A stretch of 64,000 bases of DNA from Mesorhizobium sp. B2-4-15 (GCF_006658505.1 NZ_VFUZ01000018.1:1-64000); one strand, 5' to 3'. Numbered from the stretch's first letter, positions 15,559 to 25,311 are shown. Translations and numbers: made by a program. The notes: generated by a model from the letters alone, not told the origin.

Positions 15559-17974
15559 TGCGCTCGAAATTCGCATCGAACAGTGGCGTGGCCTGGATGC
15601 GCGCCACATGCCGCTTGCCCAGCAACTCGATTTCGAACCCGTCGCTCTCGTCGGCGATCTCCTTCGGCACGTAACCGACGGCGACGGATTTCTTGGAATG
15701 ATGCGCGAAGCCGCCCGACGTCACCCAGCCGCGCACCGTGCCGCCGAACCAGATCGGCTCGTCGCCGATGACATCGGCGTCGTCGGCCTCGACGATGAAA
15801 GTGCGCAGGCGCAGCTTGCCGCCCTGCTTGCGCTCGGCGAGTGCCGCCGCCTTGCCGATGAAATCGGCCTCCTTGCCATAGGCGACGAAGCGGTCGAGCC
15901 CGGCTTCCAGCGGCCCGTAGATCGGCCTGTATTCGCGTCCCCACGAGCCGTAGTTCTTCTCCAGCCTGAGCGCGTTGAGGGCACGTGAACCGAACAGGCC
16001 GATGCCGAATTCCGCGCCCGCCGCCATCAGCGCCTGGAACGCCGCACGCTGATATTCCGGCGCCACCCAGATCTCGTAGCCGAGATCGCCGGTGTAGCTG
16101 ACGCGGCCAACCAGGCACGGCGCCATGCCGATATCCATTTTCGCCACCGCCATGAACGGAAACGCAGCGTTGGAGACATCCGCTCGGCTGACCTTGGCCA
16201 ACACATCCCGCGCTTTCAGCCCGGCGATGGCAAGGCCGGTGAGTTTCGCTCCCAGCGCTTCGATGCGCACCGAACCGTCCTTCGGCAGATGCGCCTCGAA
16301 CCAGCGCATGTGGTATTCCTCGGCAATGCCGGAGCCGGCGAGGAACCAGCCATCGGCTCCGAGATTGGCCAGCGTGAAATCGCCGATCAGTCTGCCGTCC
16401 TCCTTCAGCATCGGCGCCAGCGTCATCCGGCCGGGCTTCGGCAGCTTGCATGCAAGCATCTTGTCGAGCCAGGCCGCCGCGCCCTCCCCTGTCACCTTGT
16501 ATTTGGCGAAGCTCGAAATCTCCGACAGGCCGACGCCGCCGCGGACTGTCGCGACCTCGCTGGCGACATGGGTGAAGTCGCTCGAACGGCGCCATGAGAA
16601 CTCGTCCTTGACGCCCTCCGGCGCATACCAGAGCGGCACTTCCAACCCGTAGGCGACGCCCCATTGCGCGCCTCTGGCCGACAACAGGTCGTAGACAGGA
16701 GTTGTCTTCAGCGGCCGTCCGGCCGGCAATTCCTCATTGGGAAAGCGGATCGAGAAGCGCCTGGAATAGTTCTCCCGCACCTTGGCGTTGGTGTAGGCCA
16801 TCGTCGCCCAGTCGCCGTAGCGCGCCACATCCATCGCCCAGATATCGGCGCCGGGATCGCCCTCGATCATCCAGTTGGACAGCGCCAGGCCGACGCCGCC
16901 GCCCTGGCTGAAGCCGGCCATCACGCCGCAGGCGACCCAAAAGCCCGGCAGGCCGCGCACCGGCCCGACCAGCGGGTTGCCGTCAGGCGCGAAGGTGAAG
17001 GGCCCGTTGATGATCTGCTTGATGCCGGTGTTCTGGAAGGCCGGGAAATGCCGGAAGCCGACCTCCAGCGACGGTGCGATGCGGTCGATGTCCGGCCCCA
17101 GCAATTCATGGCCGAAATTCCATGGCGTTTGGTATTCGGACCATGGCTTGTTGGCCTTCTCATAGGTCCCCATCAGCATGCCGCCGCGCTCCTGGCGCAG
17201 ATAGAGCTCACCGTCGAAATCGACCGCGTGGATGATCTCGGTGCCGGTCTTGGCGTTCCAGTCGGCAACCTCCGGCATGTCCTCGGTGATCAGGTACATG
17301 TGTTCCATGGCCAGCACCGGCAGTTCGAGCCCGACCATGCGGCCGACTTCGCGTGCCCACAGGCCGCCGGCATTGACGACATGCTCGGCCACCACCTGGC
17401 CCTTGTTGGTGATGACGCGCCACATCCCGTCGGGCCGCCGCACGATGTCGTCGACCTTGGTGAAGCGCTCGACCTCGGCGCCGAGCTTGCGCGCGGCCTT
17501 TGCATAGGCGTGCGTCACGCCCGAAGGGTCGAGATGGCCGTCCTCCTTGTTGCGGACGGCGCCGACGAACTGCTTGGGGTCGAGCAGCGGCATCAGTTCG
17601 GCCGCCTCTTTCGGCGAGATCACTTCCAGGTCGATGCCAAGATAGCGGCCCTTGGCGACGACACCGCGCAGCCAGTCCAGCCGCGCCTCGGTCGCCGCGA
17701 GAAGCACACCGCCGGTCAGGTGCACGCCGGTCGCCTGGCCGGAGAGTTCCTCGATCTCCTTGTAGAGATTGATGGTGTATTTCTGCAGCTTGGCGACGTT
17801 GGGATCGCCATTGATCGTATGCATGCCGCCCGCCGCGTGCCAGGTCGAGCCGGAGGTCAGCTCGTCGCGTTCCAGTAGCACCACGTCGGTCCAGCCGTGG
17901 CGGGCAAGATGGAACAGCACGGAACACCCGACGACACCGCCGCCAATGACCACGACCTTTGCATGCGATTTCAT
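15548..17974 (-). CDS. Dimethylglycine/sarcosine dehydrogenase-like flavoprotein with GcvT domain
   Basis: The 808-residue protein has an N-terminal DAO-type FAD domain (VVVIGGGVVGCSVLFHL at 7-23; SGSTWHAAGG, where His46 matches the covalent flavin site of dimethylglycine dehydrogenase). A C-terminal folate-binding aminomethyltransferase (GcvT) half starts near residue 430. It should oxidatively remove a methyl group from a secondary or tertiary amine and pass it to tetrahydrofolate. It lies behind an MttB-family gene on the same strand, with a palindromic element between, which fits breakdown of betaine or methylamines. The exact substrate (dimethylglycine, sarcosine or another N-methyl compound) is not decided by sequence. 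Confidence 0.9.
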   Translation of the reverse strand: MKSHAKVVVIGGGVVGCSVLFHLARHGWTDVVLLERDELTSGSTWHAAGGMHTINGDPNVAKLQKYTINLYKEIEELSGQATGVHLTGGVLLAATEARLDWLRGVVAKGRYLGIDLEVISPKEAAELMPLLDPKQFVGAVRNKEDGHLDPSGVTHAYAKAARKLGAEVERFTKVDDIVRRPDGMWRVITNKGQVVAEHVVNAGGLWAREVGRMVGLELPVLAMEHMYLITEDMPEVADWNAKTGTEIIHAVDFDGELYLRQERGGMLMGTYEKANKPWSEYQTPWNFGHELLGPDIDRIAPSLEVGFRHFPAFQNTGIKQIINGPFTFAPDGNPLVGPVRGLPGFWVACGVMAGFSQGGGVGLALSNWMIEGDPGADIWAMDVARYGDWATMAYTNAKVRENYSRRFSIRFPNEELPAGRPLKTTPVYDLLSARGAQWGVAYGLEVPLWYAPEGVKDEFSWRRSSDFTHVASEVATVRGGVGLSEISSFAKYKVTGEGAAAWLDKMLACKLPKPGRMTLAPMLKEDGRLIGDFTLANLGADGWFLAGSGIAEEYHMRWFEAHLPKDGSVRIEALGAKLTGLAIAGLKARDVLAKVSRADVSNAAFPFMAVAKMDIGMAPCLVGRVSYTGDLGYEIWVAPEYQRAAFQALMAAGAEFGIGLFGSRALNALRLEKNYGSWGREYRPIYGPLEAGLDRFVAYGKEADFIGKAAALAERKQGGKLRLRTFIVEADDADVIGDEPIWFGGTVRGWVTSGGFAHHSKKSVAVGYVPKEIADESDGFEIELLGKRHVARIQATPLFDANFERMRG

Positions 17975-18054
17975 GGATTTTTCTCTGATATCAGTGAGTT
18001 GGATGGATGAGCGGATTCAGGATGGGAGGGATCTATTTGGGATTCGTAAAGGTT

Positions 18055-18184
18055 GGCGCCGCCCCTCATCCGCCTGCCGGCACCTTCTCCCCGTATAGGG
18101 ACGGGGAGAAGGGAGAAGCTGCGACGTTAGCGCCCCCCTCTCCCCGTTCTTCACGGGGAGAGGGTAAGGGTGAGGGGCAGCGCC
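18055..18184. repeat. RIME-like interspersed palindromic element, copy C (130 bp, shortened)
   Basis: The ends GGCGCCGCCCCTCAT and TGAGGGGCAGCGCC and both hairpins are present, but the central spacer is shorter than in the 183-bp copies, and the TTTCGCCAAT core is missing. It separates the MttB-family gene from the flavoprotein gene within a probable operon, so it might affect mRNA stability or readthrough. Confidence 0.8.
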
Positions 18185-18199
18185 GACCTTTGAAAACCA

Positions 18200-19747
18200 T
18201 CACGGCTCGCCCTGCCCGATAGCCTCACGCCGCTTCGCCATGTAGGCCTCCAGCGCCTCGCGCACGGCGATGTCCATCGCCGGCTCGGCATAGTCCTCCA
18301 GCGCCTTCTTCCACAGCCGCGTCGCGCGCGCGGTGGCGTCGAGGCCGCCGGCCTCCTGCCAGGCCTCGTAATTCTGCCAGTTGGACAGCATCGGCTGGTA
18401 GAAGGCGGTGGCATAACGCTCCAGCGTATGCGGCTCGCCGAAGAAATGGCCGCCGGTCGGCACTGCCCCCAGCGCCTCGACGGCAAGCTCGGCCTCGTCG
18501 ACCACGATCGGGCGCAGGAACTCCATCATGTGCTGGATCATCTCGACATCGATGATGAACTTTTCGAAGGACGCCGTCAGCCCGCCCTCCTGCCAGCCTG
18601 CTGCATGGTAGACGAGATTGCCGTGGCCGAGCACCGCGCCCCAGAGCGCCATCAGCGTCTCGTAAGCGCCTTGCGCATCGGCGGCGTTGGAGGCCGATCC
18701 TGGTGTCGTCCGGTACGGCAGCCCGTAGCGCCGGGCCAGTTGTCCCGATGCAATATTGGCCTTGGTGTTCTCCGGCGTGCCGAAGGCCGGCGCACCCGAC
18801 TTCATGTCGACATTGGAAGTGAAGGCGCCATACATGACCGGTGCGCCGGGCCGTACCAGCTGCGTCAACACCACGCCGAACAGCGCCTCGGCATTCTGCT
18901 GCGCCAGCGCGCCCGCCAGCGTCACCGGGCTCATCGCCCCCATCAGCGTGAAGGGCGTCACCGCCACCGACTGGCCGTACTCGGCCATCGTCATCAACCC
19001 CTCGGCCATCATCTCGTCGAAGCGGCGCGGCGAATTGACCGAGATGATGGTGGCGATGCCGGGATCGTCGCGCATCTGGTCCAGCGTCAGCCCGCGCGCG
19101 ATCGCCATCATCTCGATGCCGTCCAGCGCCCTGCCCCGGCCGATCGCCGAGACATGGAAACTTTTGTCGGTCAGCGTCAGATTGGTGAAATAGGTATCGA
19201 GGTGGCGCGAATTGGCCGGCAGTTCGACCGGCGCGCAGACCTGGTTGCCGAGCATGTGGACGCAGTTGAAATGCTGCGCCAGCCGGGTGAGGTCGGCATA
19301 ATCGCGCAGATTGCCCGCGCGCCGGCCACGCTCCATGTCGTGCACATTGGGCGGCCCGGCAACAAGCGTGAAATTGATGGTGTTGCCGCCAAGATGGACC
19401 GTATTGGCTGGGTTGCGCGGTGTTAGGCGGTAGCTGGACCGCGTCGTCTTCAGCGCCTCGTCGACCATGCTGCGATCGATACGGACATTGGCCGTTGCGT
19501 GATCGACCTTGGCGCCAGCCTTCTCGAACAGCGACAGCGCCCGCGGGCTCATTACCTCGATGCCGAAATTCTCCAGGACGTGCATCGACGCCTGGTGGAT
19601 TGCCTCGATCTGGTCGGCGGACAGCAACGCCATCGGCGGATAGGGATTCCTCACCCGCCGGGGCGGCAGTTGCGGAATGGGCGCTGGCCCCCTGTTGCTG
19701 GTGCGCTCGGCGCCGCGCTTGCGTCTTGGCTCGTTCATGCCCGACAT
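18200..19747 (-). CDS. MttB-family (trimethylamine/glycine-betaine-type) methyltransferase
   Basis: The 515-residue protein belongs to the MttB superfamily of corrinoid-dependent methyltransferases (segments LSADQIEAIHQASMHVLENF and TPGSASNAADAQGAYE). There is no in-frame UAG, so it is a non-pyrrolysine member, like the glycine betaine methyltransferase branch. No cognate corrinoid protein or activator gene lies in the window. It precedes the flavoprotein gene on the same strand. Start at the ATG at 19747 or at 19738; both are in frame. The link to N-methyl amine breakdown is inference from the neighbour. Confidence 0.85.
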   Translation of the reverse strand: MSGMNEPRRKRGAERTSNRGPAPIPQLPPRRVRNPYPPMALLSADQIEAIHQASMHVLENFGIEVMSPRALSLFEKAGAKVDHATANVRIDRSMVDEALKTTRSSYRLTPRNPANTVHLGGNTINFTLVAGPPNVHDMERGRRAGNLRDYADLTRLAQHFNCVHMLGNQVCAPVELPANSRHLDTYFTNLTLTDKSFHVSAIGRGRALDGIEMMAIARGLTLDQMRDDPGIATIISVNSPRRFDEMMAEGLMTMAEYGQSVAVTPFTLMGAMSPVTLAGALAQQNAEALFGVVLTQLVRPGAPVMYGAFTSNVDMKSGAPAFGTPENTKANIASGQLARRYGLPYRTTPGSASNAADAQGAYETLMALWGAVLGHGNLVYHAAGWQEGGLTASFEKFIIDVEMIQHMMEFLRPIVVDEAELAVEALGAVPTGGHFFGEPHTLERYATAFYQPMLSNWQNYEAWQEAGGLDATARATRLWKKALEDYAEPAMDIAVREALEAYMAKRREAIGQGEP

Positions 19748-19955
19748 CAAAGCCTCGGCAAACCGGGCGAGCTTTCAGAAATACGTCATTTACAGGCGTG
19801 ATTTTAGCCAAGGCGGCATCCATGCAGCATCGTTTTATAAAAAGCGACAACTGACGTCGGAATATCCCTACGGCATTTTTTCACGCGCCCGTGCCGACGA
19901 AGCATTAACGGACGCAGCAAGATTCCTTTTATGATTTCGGCCTATTGCTCATCCA

Positions 19956-20546
19956 ATGCGCAGGTCGAGTTTTAGTAAAATTGTAGCGGTTGGTGTGTTG
20001 CTGGCACTTTCGGCCTGCGCGACCGCGCCCAGCCATATCAACAATGTGTGCGCTGTCTTCGACCAGAATGATGGCTGGTTCGACAATTGGCAGTCGGCCG
20101 CCGAGCGCACCTCGCAGAAATACGGCGTGCCGGTCCCTGTGCTGATGGCGACCGTGCGCAAGGAATCCGGCTTCAAGAGCAACGCAAGGCCGCCGCGCAC
20201 CAAGCTGCTCGGCTTCATCCCATGGAAGCACGTCTCGTCAGCCACCGGCTTCTCGCAGGCGCTGGACGGCACCTGGTCGCAATATCAGAACGAAACCGGC
20301 AATTGGGCGGCGCGGCGGACCAAGTTCGCCGATGCCGTCGATTTCGTCGGCTGGTACCACTCCAAGACAGCCGATAGCTACGGCGTCGCCCGCAACGACA
20401 CCTACAACCTCTACCTCGCCTACTATCTCGGCTGGACCGCCTACGGTCGCGGCAACCGTGGCGACGCCGGTGTGCAGAGCTACGCCCGGGCCACCGACAA
20501 GATGGCCCGCGACTATGCCGAACAGCTGAGGCAATGCGGCAGCTGA
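19956..20546 (+). CDS. Lipoprotein with SLT-type transglycosylase-like domain
   Basis: The 196-residue protein starts with a lipoprotein signal (VGVLLALSAC, Cys21 as the lipidated residue). The mature part resembles a lytic transglycosylase SLT fold, with Glu70 in ATVRKESGFKS as the likely catalytic residue, followed by ATGFSQALDGTW and DAVDFVGWYHSKT. It probably acts on peptidoglycan from the outer membrane. The start has a poor ribosome-binding site. It is monocistronic and convergent with the peptide-transport ATPase gene. Confidence 0.82.
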   Translation: MRRSSFSKIVAVGVLLALSACATAPSHINNVCAVFDQNDGWFDNWQSAAERTSQKYGVPVPVLMATVRKESGFKSNARPPRTKLLGFIPWKHVSSATGFSQALDGTWSQYQNETGNWAARRTKFADAVDFVGWYHSKTADSYGVARNDTYNLYLAYYLGWTAYGRGNRGDAGVQSYARATDKMARDYAEQLRQCGS

Positions 20547-20559
20547 CGCGCCGCCAGGA

Positions 20560-20602
20560 GCAATTCCAGGAAAGTGCGCGGCGGTTTTCCGTCCGGAATT
20601 GC
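20560..20602. repeat. Interspersed palindrome at convergent gene ends
   Basis: GCAATTCC (20560-20567) and GGAATTGC (20595-20602) form the outer stem, with GGAAA and TTTCC pairing inside. Similar GGAATTGC-ended palindromes are widespread in rhizobial intergenic regions. It could terminate the lipoprotein transcript. Confidence 0.65.
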
Positions 20603-20658
20603 GTAAGACAAAGATCTATAGCGGGTCAACATTCCATCAAACGCTGAACCGCTCTCGC

Positions 20659-23004
20659 TCAATGCCGCCTTGTCGTATCGTCAGGCTTTGAAACCCCGGT
20701 TTCCGAAACCTCGTCGCGGACTTCGTGACGACGGGCTCGCATGGCAGCCTCGCTTTCCTCGACGGCCTCTCCGATTTGGTCAGCCTCCAAACTTCCCGTC
20801 TTGCCATGCGGCCGGCTGGGCTGGGTGCCGGCAAAGCCGGGGCCGGCACCATGCGGCGCATCGTCCGGCACACCCTCCTGGGCGGCATGGTCCTTGTCGA
20901 ACTTGATCACCGGCTCCATCTTCGCCAGCACGTCGTCGGAGAGCCAGCACAGGCTCATATGGCCGTCGCCGAGGTTTTTGACCGGCGGCACCTTGGTCTC
21001 GCACAGATTGTCCGGCACCAGCTTCTTGTAGCCGCAGCGTGTCTGGAAAGGACAGCCGGATGGCGGGTTCATCGCCGAGGGGATGTCGCCTTCGAGCACG
21101 ATGTGCTTCTTGATCACGCTGGTGTCCGCGATCGGGATCGCCGACAGAAGCGCCTCGGTATAGGGGTGGTAAGGCGGCGCGAAGATCTGATCGGTCGTGC
21201 CCTGCTCGACGATGTAGCCGAGATACATGACGACGACGCGGTCGGCGATGTAGCGCACGACGGACAGGTCGTGGCTGATGAACAGCATCGTCGTCTTGTT
21301 CTTGCGCTGGATGTCCATCAGCAGCTCGGTTACGGCCGCCTGCACCGACACGTCGAGCGCCGACACAGGCTCGTCCGCCACCACCACCTTGGCGTCGCCG
21401 GCAAAGGCGCGCGCCACGCCGATGCGCTGCTTCTGGCCGCCCGAAAGCTGGCGCGGCTTGCGCGTCTCGAAGGCACGCGGCAGCTTCACCAGGTCGAGCA
21501 GTTCTAGCATGCGCTTGCGCCGGTCGGCGACCGTCTTGCCGACCTTGAATTTCTCCAGCGTGCGGATGATCTGTGCTCCGACCGAATGGCTGGGGTTGAG
21601 CGTGTCGAACGGGTTCTGGAACACCATCTGGATCGACGACACCGTATCGACGCTGCGGCTCTCGATGCCGGTCGACTGGATTTCCTTGTTGCCGAGCTTG
21701 ACACTGCCAGAGCTTGCCGTCTCAAGCCCGAGCAGCACCTTGGCCAGCGTCGATTTTCCGCAGCCGGATTCGCCGACAATGGCGACCGTTTCGGATTCAC
21801 GCGCCGTGAACGAGATCGTCTCGTTGGCCTTCACGACGCGGCCTTCGCTCGAGCCGAACACCTCGCTGCCGCCAACCTTGTAGTATTTCCTGAGGTCCTC
21901 GATCTTGAGCACGGGGGCGCCGGGCACGACCTTTTCGTTGACCTTCTTGGCACCGGGCGGCAGCGCTTCCCAGTCGATCTCGTTGAAGCGCACGCAGCGC
22001 GAGAAATGGCCTTCATGTCCCGCGACCTCGACCATCGGGATTTCGGCGGCATTGCAGACGCCCTCGACGAAATGGTGGCAGCGCGGGCCGAAATTGCAGC
22101 CCTTCGGCCGCTCATGCGGCAGCGGCAACTGGCCGGGGATCGAGATAAGCGGCCGCGAGTTCTTGTCCGCGCCTGGCAGCGGGATCGAGCGGAACAGCCC
22201 CTGCGTGTAGGGATGGCGCATCCGGTCGAACACGTCCTTGATCTTGCCGGTCTCGACCGCCTCGCCCGAATACATCACCGTGATGCGGTCGCAGGTCTCG
22301 AGGATGAGGCCGAGATTGTGCGACACGAAGATCATCGAGGTGCCGAACTTCTCGCCCAGCCCCTTGACCAGTTCGACGATGCCCGCCTCCACCGTCACGT
22401 CGAGCGCCGTGGTCGGCTCGTCGAGAAGAAGCAGTGCCGGCTTCGACAGCAGCGCCATGGCGATGACGATGCGCTGCTGCTGGCCGCCTGACAGCTGGTG
22501 CGGATAGGAGCGCATCATGCGCTCAGGGTCCGGAAGCTTGACCGAGCGCACCATTTCGAGCGCGCGCCTATGGGCCTCTTCCTTCGACACCTTGTCGTGG
22601 ATCAGCGGCACTTCCATCAGCTGCTGGCCGATCTTCATCGCCGGATTGAGGCTGGCCATCGGCTCCTGGTAGATCATGGCGATCTTGTTGCCGCGGATCG
22701 AACGAAGTTCGTCCTCGGAGAGCTCGCCCATGTCCTTGCCCTGGAACTTGATCCTGCCGCCGACGATCCTCCCGATGTTGGAGAGATCGCGCATGATGCC
22801 GAGCGACACGGTCGACTTGCCGCAGCCGGATTCGCCCACGATGCCCATCGCCTCGCCGGGCATGACCGTGCAGGAAAAGTCCATCACGGCCGGTATCTCG
22901 CCCTTGCGGGTGAAGAAGGAGATCGACAGGTTTTCGATCTCGATGATCGGCCCATTGGTCGGCCCATTGGTCGGCTTGGCCGGATTTCGAACTGCCTCGT
23001 TCAT
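20659..23004 (-). CDS. Fused dipeptide/oligopeptide ABC transporter ATPase (DppD-DppF type)
   Basis: The 781-residue protein joins two ATPases that are usually separate. Half one (about 15-340) has Walker A GESGCGKSTVSLG and the cysteine-rich CNFGPRCHHFVEGVC tail. Half two (about 365-700) has GESGCGKSTLAKVLLG and CPFQTRCGYKKLVPDNLC. Such cysteine tails are typical of oligopeptide ATPases. The ATG at 23004 follows GGAG; the frame upstream runs into a palindrome. A charged C-terminal extension of about 80 residues has no known motif. It is the last gene of the operon starting at 27119. Confidence 0.92.
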   Translation of the reverse strand: MNEAVRNPAKPTNGPTNGPIIEIENLSISFFTRKGEIPAVMDFSCTVMPGEAMGIVGESGCGKSTVSLGIMRDLSNIGRIVGGRIKFQGKDMGELSEDELRSIRGNKIAMIYQEPMASLNPAMKIGQQLMEVPLIHDKVSKEEAHRRALEMVRSVKLPDPERMMRSYPHQLSGGQQQRIVIAMALLSKPALLLLDEPTTALDVTVEAGIVELVKGLGEKFGTSMIFVSHNLGLILETCDRITVMYSGEAVETGKIKDVFDRMRHPYTQGLFRSIPLPGADKNSRPLISIPGQLPLPHERPKGCNFGPRCHHFVEGVCNAAEIPMVEVAGHEGHFSRCVRFNEIDWEALPPGAKKVNEKVVPGAPVLKIEDLRKYYKVGGSEVFGSSEGRVVKANETISFTARESETVAIVGESGCGKSTLAKVLLGLETASSGSVKLGNKEIQSTGIESRSVDTVSSIQMVFQNPFDTLNPSHSVGAQIIRTLEKFKVGKTVADRRKRMLELLDLVKLPRAFETRKPRQLSGGQKQRIGVARAFAGDAKVVVADEPVSALDVSVQAAVTELLMDIQRKNKTTMLFISHDLSVVRYIADRVVVMYLGYIVEQGTTDQIFAPPYHPYTEALLSAIPIADTSVIKKHIVLEGDIPSAMNPPSGCPFQTRCGYKKLVPDNLCETKVPPVKNLGDGHMSLCWLSDDVLAKMEPVIKFDKDHAAQEGVPDDAPHGAGPGFAGTQPSRPHGKTGSLEADQIGEAVEESEAAMRARRHEVRDEVSETGVSKPDDTTRRH

Positions 23005-23036
23005 GGGTCGCTCCAATCCTTGGTTCTTCCGTTTAA

Positions 23037-23076
23037 GCATGATCCCGAAAACCGGATGCCACTTTCGGGATCATGC
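23037..23076. repeat. Perfect 14-bp-arm palindrome between transporter genes
   Basis: GCATGATCCCGAAA (23037-23050) pairs perfectly with TTTCGGGATCATGC (23063-23076) around a 12-base loop. This GCATGATCCCGAAA family is repeated in many Rhizobiales genomes. It separates the second permease gene from the fused ATPase gene and may protect or pause the upstream mRNA. Confidence 0.75.
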
Positions 23077-23106
23077 TCTGGGCAATTAGGGTCAAGAACC
23101 CCGCCA

Positions 23107-24264
23107 TCAATCCTTCATCGATTGCTCACGCAGGGAATCGGCCAGCAAATTCAACCCCAGCACGAACGACATCAGCGCGATCGTCGGCGGCAGTGCCGGG
23201 TGGATGAAGGAGCGCAGCAGCCGGCTGGCGTCCTTGATCGCCGTGCCCCAGTCCGGGCTCTCGGGCGCCAGGCCCAGGCCGAAATAGCCCAGCGTGCCGA
23301 GCAGGATCGTAGTGTAGCCGATGCGCAGGCAGGCGTCGACGATCAGCGGTCCGCGCGCATTGGGCAGGATCTCCCAAAGCATGATGTACCAGGGCGATTC
23401 ACCGCGAGTCTGCGCCGCCGCCACATAGTCGCGCGTCTTGATGTCCATGGTCAGGCCGCGCACGATGCGGAACACGCCGGGGCTGGAGGCGAACACCACC
23501 GCCACGAAGATGTTGAGCTGGTTGGGATCGATATGGACGATCTTCAGCGGATCCCTGTCGAAGACAAGGCCGATATAGATCCAGCCACCAATGATAAGCG
23601 TAAGCCCGAGCAGGATGTAGATCCGGTCCGGCCGGTTCTTGAAGCGTGTCCAGAACAGCACGCAGAAGAAGATGATCGGGAACAGGAAGAAGACGCCGGC
23701 GAGCGCATAGGGGATCGGCGTGTCCATGATGCCCGGCGTCACCAGCAGGTAGAACAGCAGGATCACCGGGAAGGCCAGCACGAGATTGGCCAGGAACGAC
23801 AGGATCGAATCGATCTTGCCACCGTAATAGCCGGCCGGCAGGCCGAGCGTGATGCCGACCATGAGCGCGAAACCGGTCGCCGCGGGCGCGATGATCAACA
23901 CGATCTGGCTGCCATAGACCATTCGCGAAAAGACGTCGCGCGCCAGCTTGTCGCCGCCGAACAGATAGACGAGCCCCGATTGCGGTTCGATGGCGCCCGG
24001 CAGCGTGTCCTTCATGATCGGGATCTGGCCGAGCGGATCGAAAGGCGAGATGGTCGAGGCGAAGATCGCGGTGAACAGCCAGAACAGGCAGATAAAGACG
24101 CCCGCCATGCCGACGCCGCTGTCGAACAATTGGCCGTAGAGCGCCAGCTTCTTCTTGTAGAGGAAGCTCGCGCCCATGACGATGGCGAGCGCGACCCAGA
24201 CCGGCCAGAAGCGCCAGAGCACTTCGAGGATGATGGCGGAGCCGCTGATATATTGGGTTTGCAT
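23107..24264 (-). CDS. Peptide-type ABC transporter permease (DppC-like)
   Basis: This inner-membrane permease has 385 residues, longer than the usual 280-310. The extra length is a hydrophobic stretch around 180-240 (FFLFPIIFFCVLFWTRFK and LLGLTLIIGGWIYIGLVF) inserted before the conserved cytoplasmic EAA region (AAQTRGESPWYIMLWEILPNA). The C-terminal LRSFIHPALPPTIALMSFVLGLNLLADSLRE is characteristic of the family. It follows the DppB-like gene by 12 bp and precedes the ATPase. Confidence 0.9.
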   Translation of the reverse strand: MQTQYISGSAIILEVLWRFWPVWVALAIVMGASFLYKKKLALYGQLFDSGVGMAGVFICLFWLFTAIFASTISPFDPLGQIPIMKDTLPGAIEPQSGLVYLFGGDKLARDVFSRMVYGSQIVLIIAPAATGFALMVGITLGLPAGYYGGKIDSILSFLANLVLAFPVILLFYLLVTPGIMDTPIPYALAGVFFLFPIIFFCVLFWTRFKNRPDRIYILLGLTLIIGGWIYIGLVFDRDPLKIVHIDPNQLNIFVAVVFASSPGVFRIVRGLTMDIKTRDYVAAAQTRGESPWYIMLWEILPNARGPLIVDACLRIGYTTILLGTLGYFGLGLAPESPDWGTAIKDASRLLRSFIHPALPPTIALMSFVLGLNLLADSLREQSMKD

Positions 24265-24276
24265 GCGCCGTCTCCC

Positions 24277-25311
24277 CTACTGAACCCGGATGCGCGGATT
24301 GAGGAACGCGTAGCCGACGTCGGAAATAAGCTGCGTGATCAGGACGATGAACACCGAGACCAGCGAGCAGCCGAGCAGAAGATCGATGTCGTTGTTGCCG
24401 GCGGCCTCGACCAGCGTGTAGCCGAAGCCCTGGTAGCGGAACATCACCTCGACGATAACAACGCCGGTGAGCAGCCACGGGAACTGCAGCATGATGACGG
24501 TGAAGGGTGCGATCAGCGCATTGCGCAGCGCGTGCTTGACCACCACGCTGCCGAACGAAAGGCCCTTCAATCGTGCGGTGCGGATATATTGCTGCGTCAT
24601 CACCTCGACCATCGAGGCGCGCGTCATGCGGGCGATGTAGCCGATGCCGTAGATGGCGAGCGTGATCACCGGGAGCGTGAAGTTATAGAAGGTGATGCCC
24701 TGGCTCGCTGACGCTGCCGACCCGTTCAGCCAGCCGAGCCAGGAGGCAAAGATGACGGTGAAGATGACGCCAGACACATATTCAGGCGTCGCCGTCGAGG
24801 CGATCGAGGCGACCGACAGCGCACGATCGGTGCGCGACCCCTCCCGCATGCCGGCAAGGATGCCGACCAGCAGCGAGACTGGCACCATCACCCCCAGCAC
24901 GCAGAGCATCAGAATGCCGGTGGCGCCGAGCGCCGGGAACAGCTTGGCCGCGACGGTGGTCTTGAACTTTGTCGAGCAACCGAAATCACCTTCGATCACG
25001 CCGGATAATGTCGGCACGGCCGGGTCATTGCAGAAGGAGAAACGCTGCGTGGTCTTTCCGGTCGCCGGATCGGTGATCGGCTGCTTGGGTACGATGCCAA
25101 GCCACTGGCCGTAGCGCACGAAGAAGTTCTGGCGGTAGCCATGGTTGACCAGCCAGCTCTCGAGCTGCTCGGCCGATGTGTGCATTTCAGTCTGGCTGAT
25201 CGCCAGCTTCTTCAGGTTGGGTTCGAGATTGACGAGGAAGAAGACGACCAGCGTCAGGCACAGCATCGTGAGCAGAATCGTACCGATGCGTCTGGCGATG
25301 AATGAGAACAT
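24277..25311 (-). CDS. Peptide-type ABC transporter permease (DppB-like)
   Basis: The 344-residue membrane protein has the DppB N terminus (FIARRIGTILLTMLCLTLVVFFL) and the EAA loop (TARLKGLSFGSVVVKHALRNALIAP). It forms the membrane channel with the DppC-like protein. It follows the binding-protein gene after a 149-bp gap that holds two hairpins, which may lower its expression relative to the binding protein. Confidence 0.92.
   Translation of the reverse strand: MFSFIARRIGTILLTMLCLTLVVFFLVNLEPNLKKLAISQTEMHTSAEQLESWLVNHGYRQNFFVRYGQWLGIVPKQPITDPATGKTTQRFSFCNDPAVPTLSGVIEGDFGCSTKFKTTVAAKLFPALGATGILMLCVLGVMVPVSLLVGILAGMREGSRTDRALSVASIASTATPEYVSGVIFTVIFASWLGWLNGSAASASQGITFYNFTLPVITLAIYGIGYIARMTRASMVEVMTQQYIRTARLKGLSFGSVVVKHALRNALIAPFTVIMLQFPWLLTGVVIVEVMFRYQGFGYTLVEAAGNNDIDLLLGCSLVSVFIVLITQLISDVGYAFLNPRIRVQ

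Noticed and set aside
18200..19747. Pyrrolysine-containing trimethylamine methyltransferase
   Set aside because: The frame has no internal UAG codon and no pyl genes are seen, so it is the non-pyrrolysine branch of the family.
22498..24711. A 737-codon plus-strand frame opposite the peptide permease and ATPase genes
   Set aside because: Very rich in R, D, H and E with no domain; the opposite strand carries real transporter motifs. It is a composition shadow.
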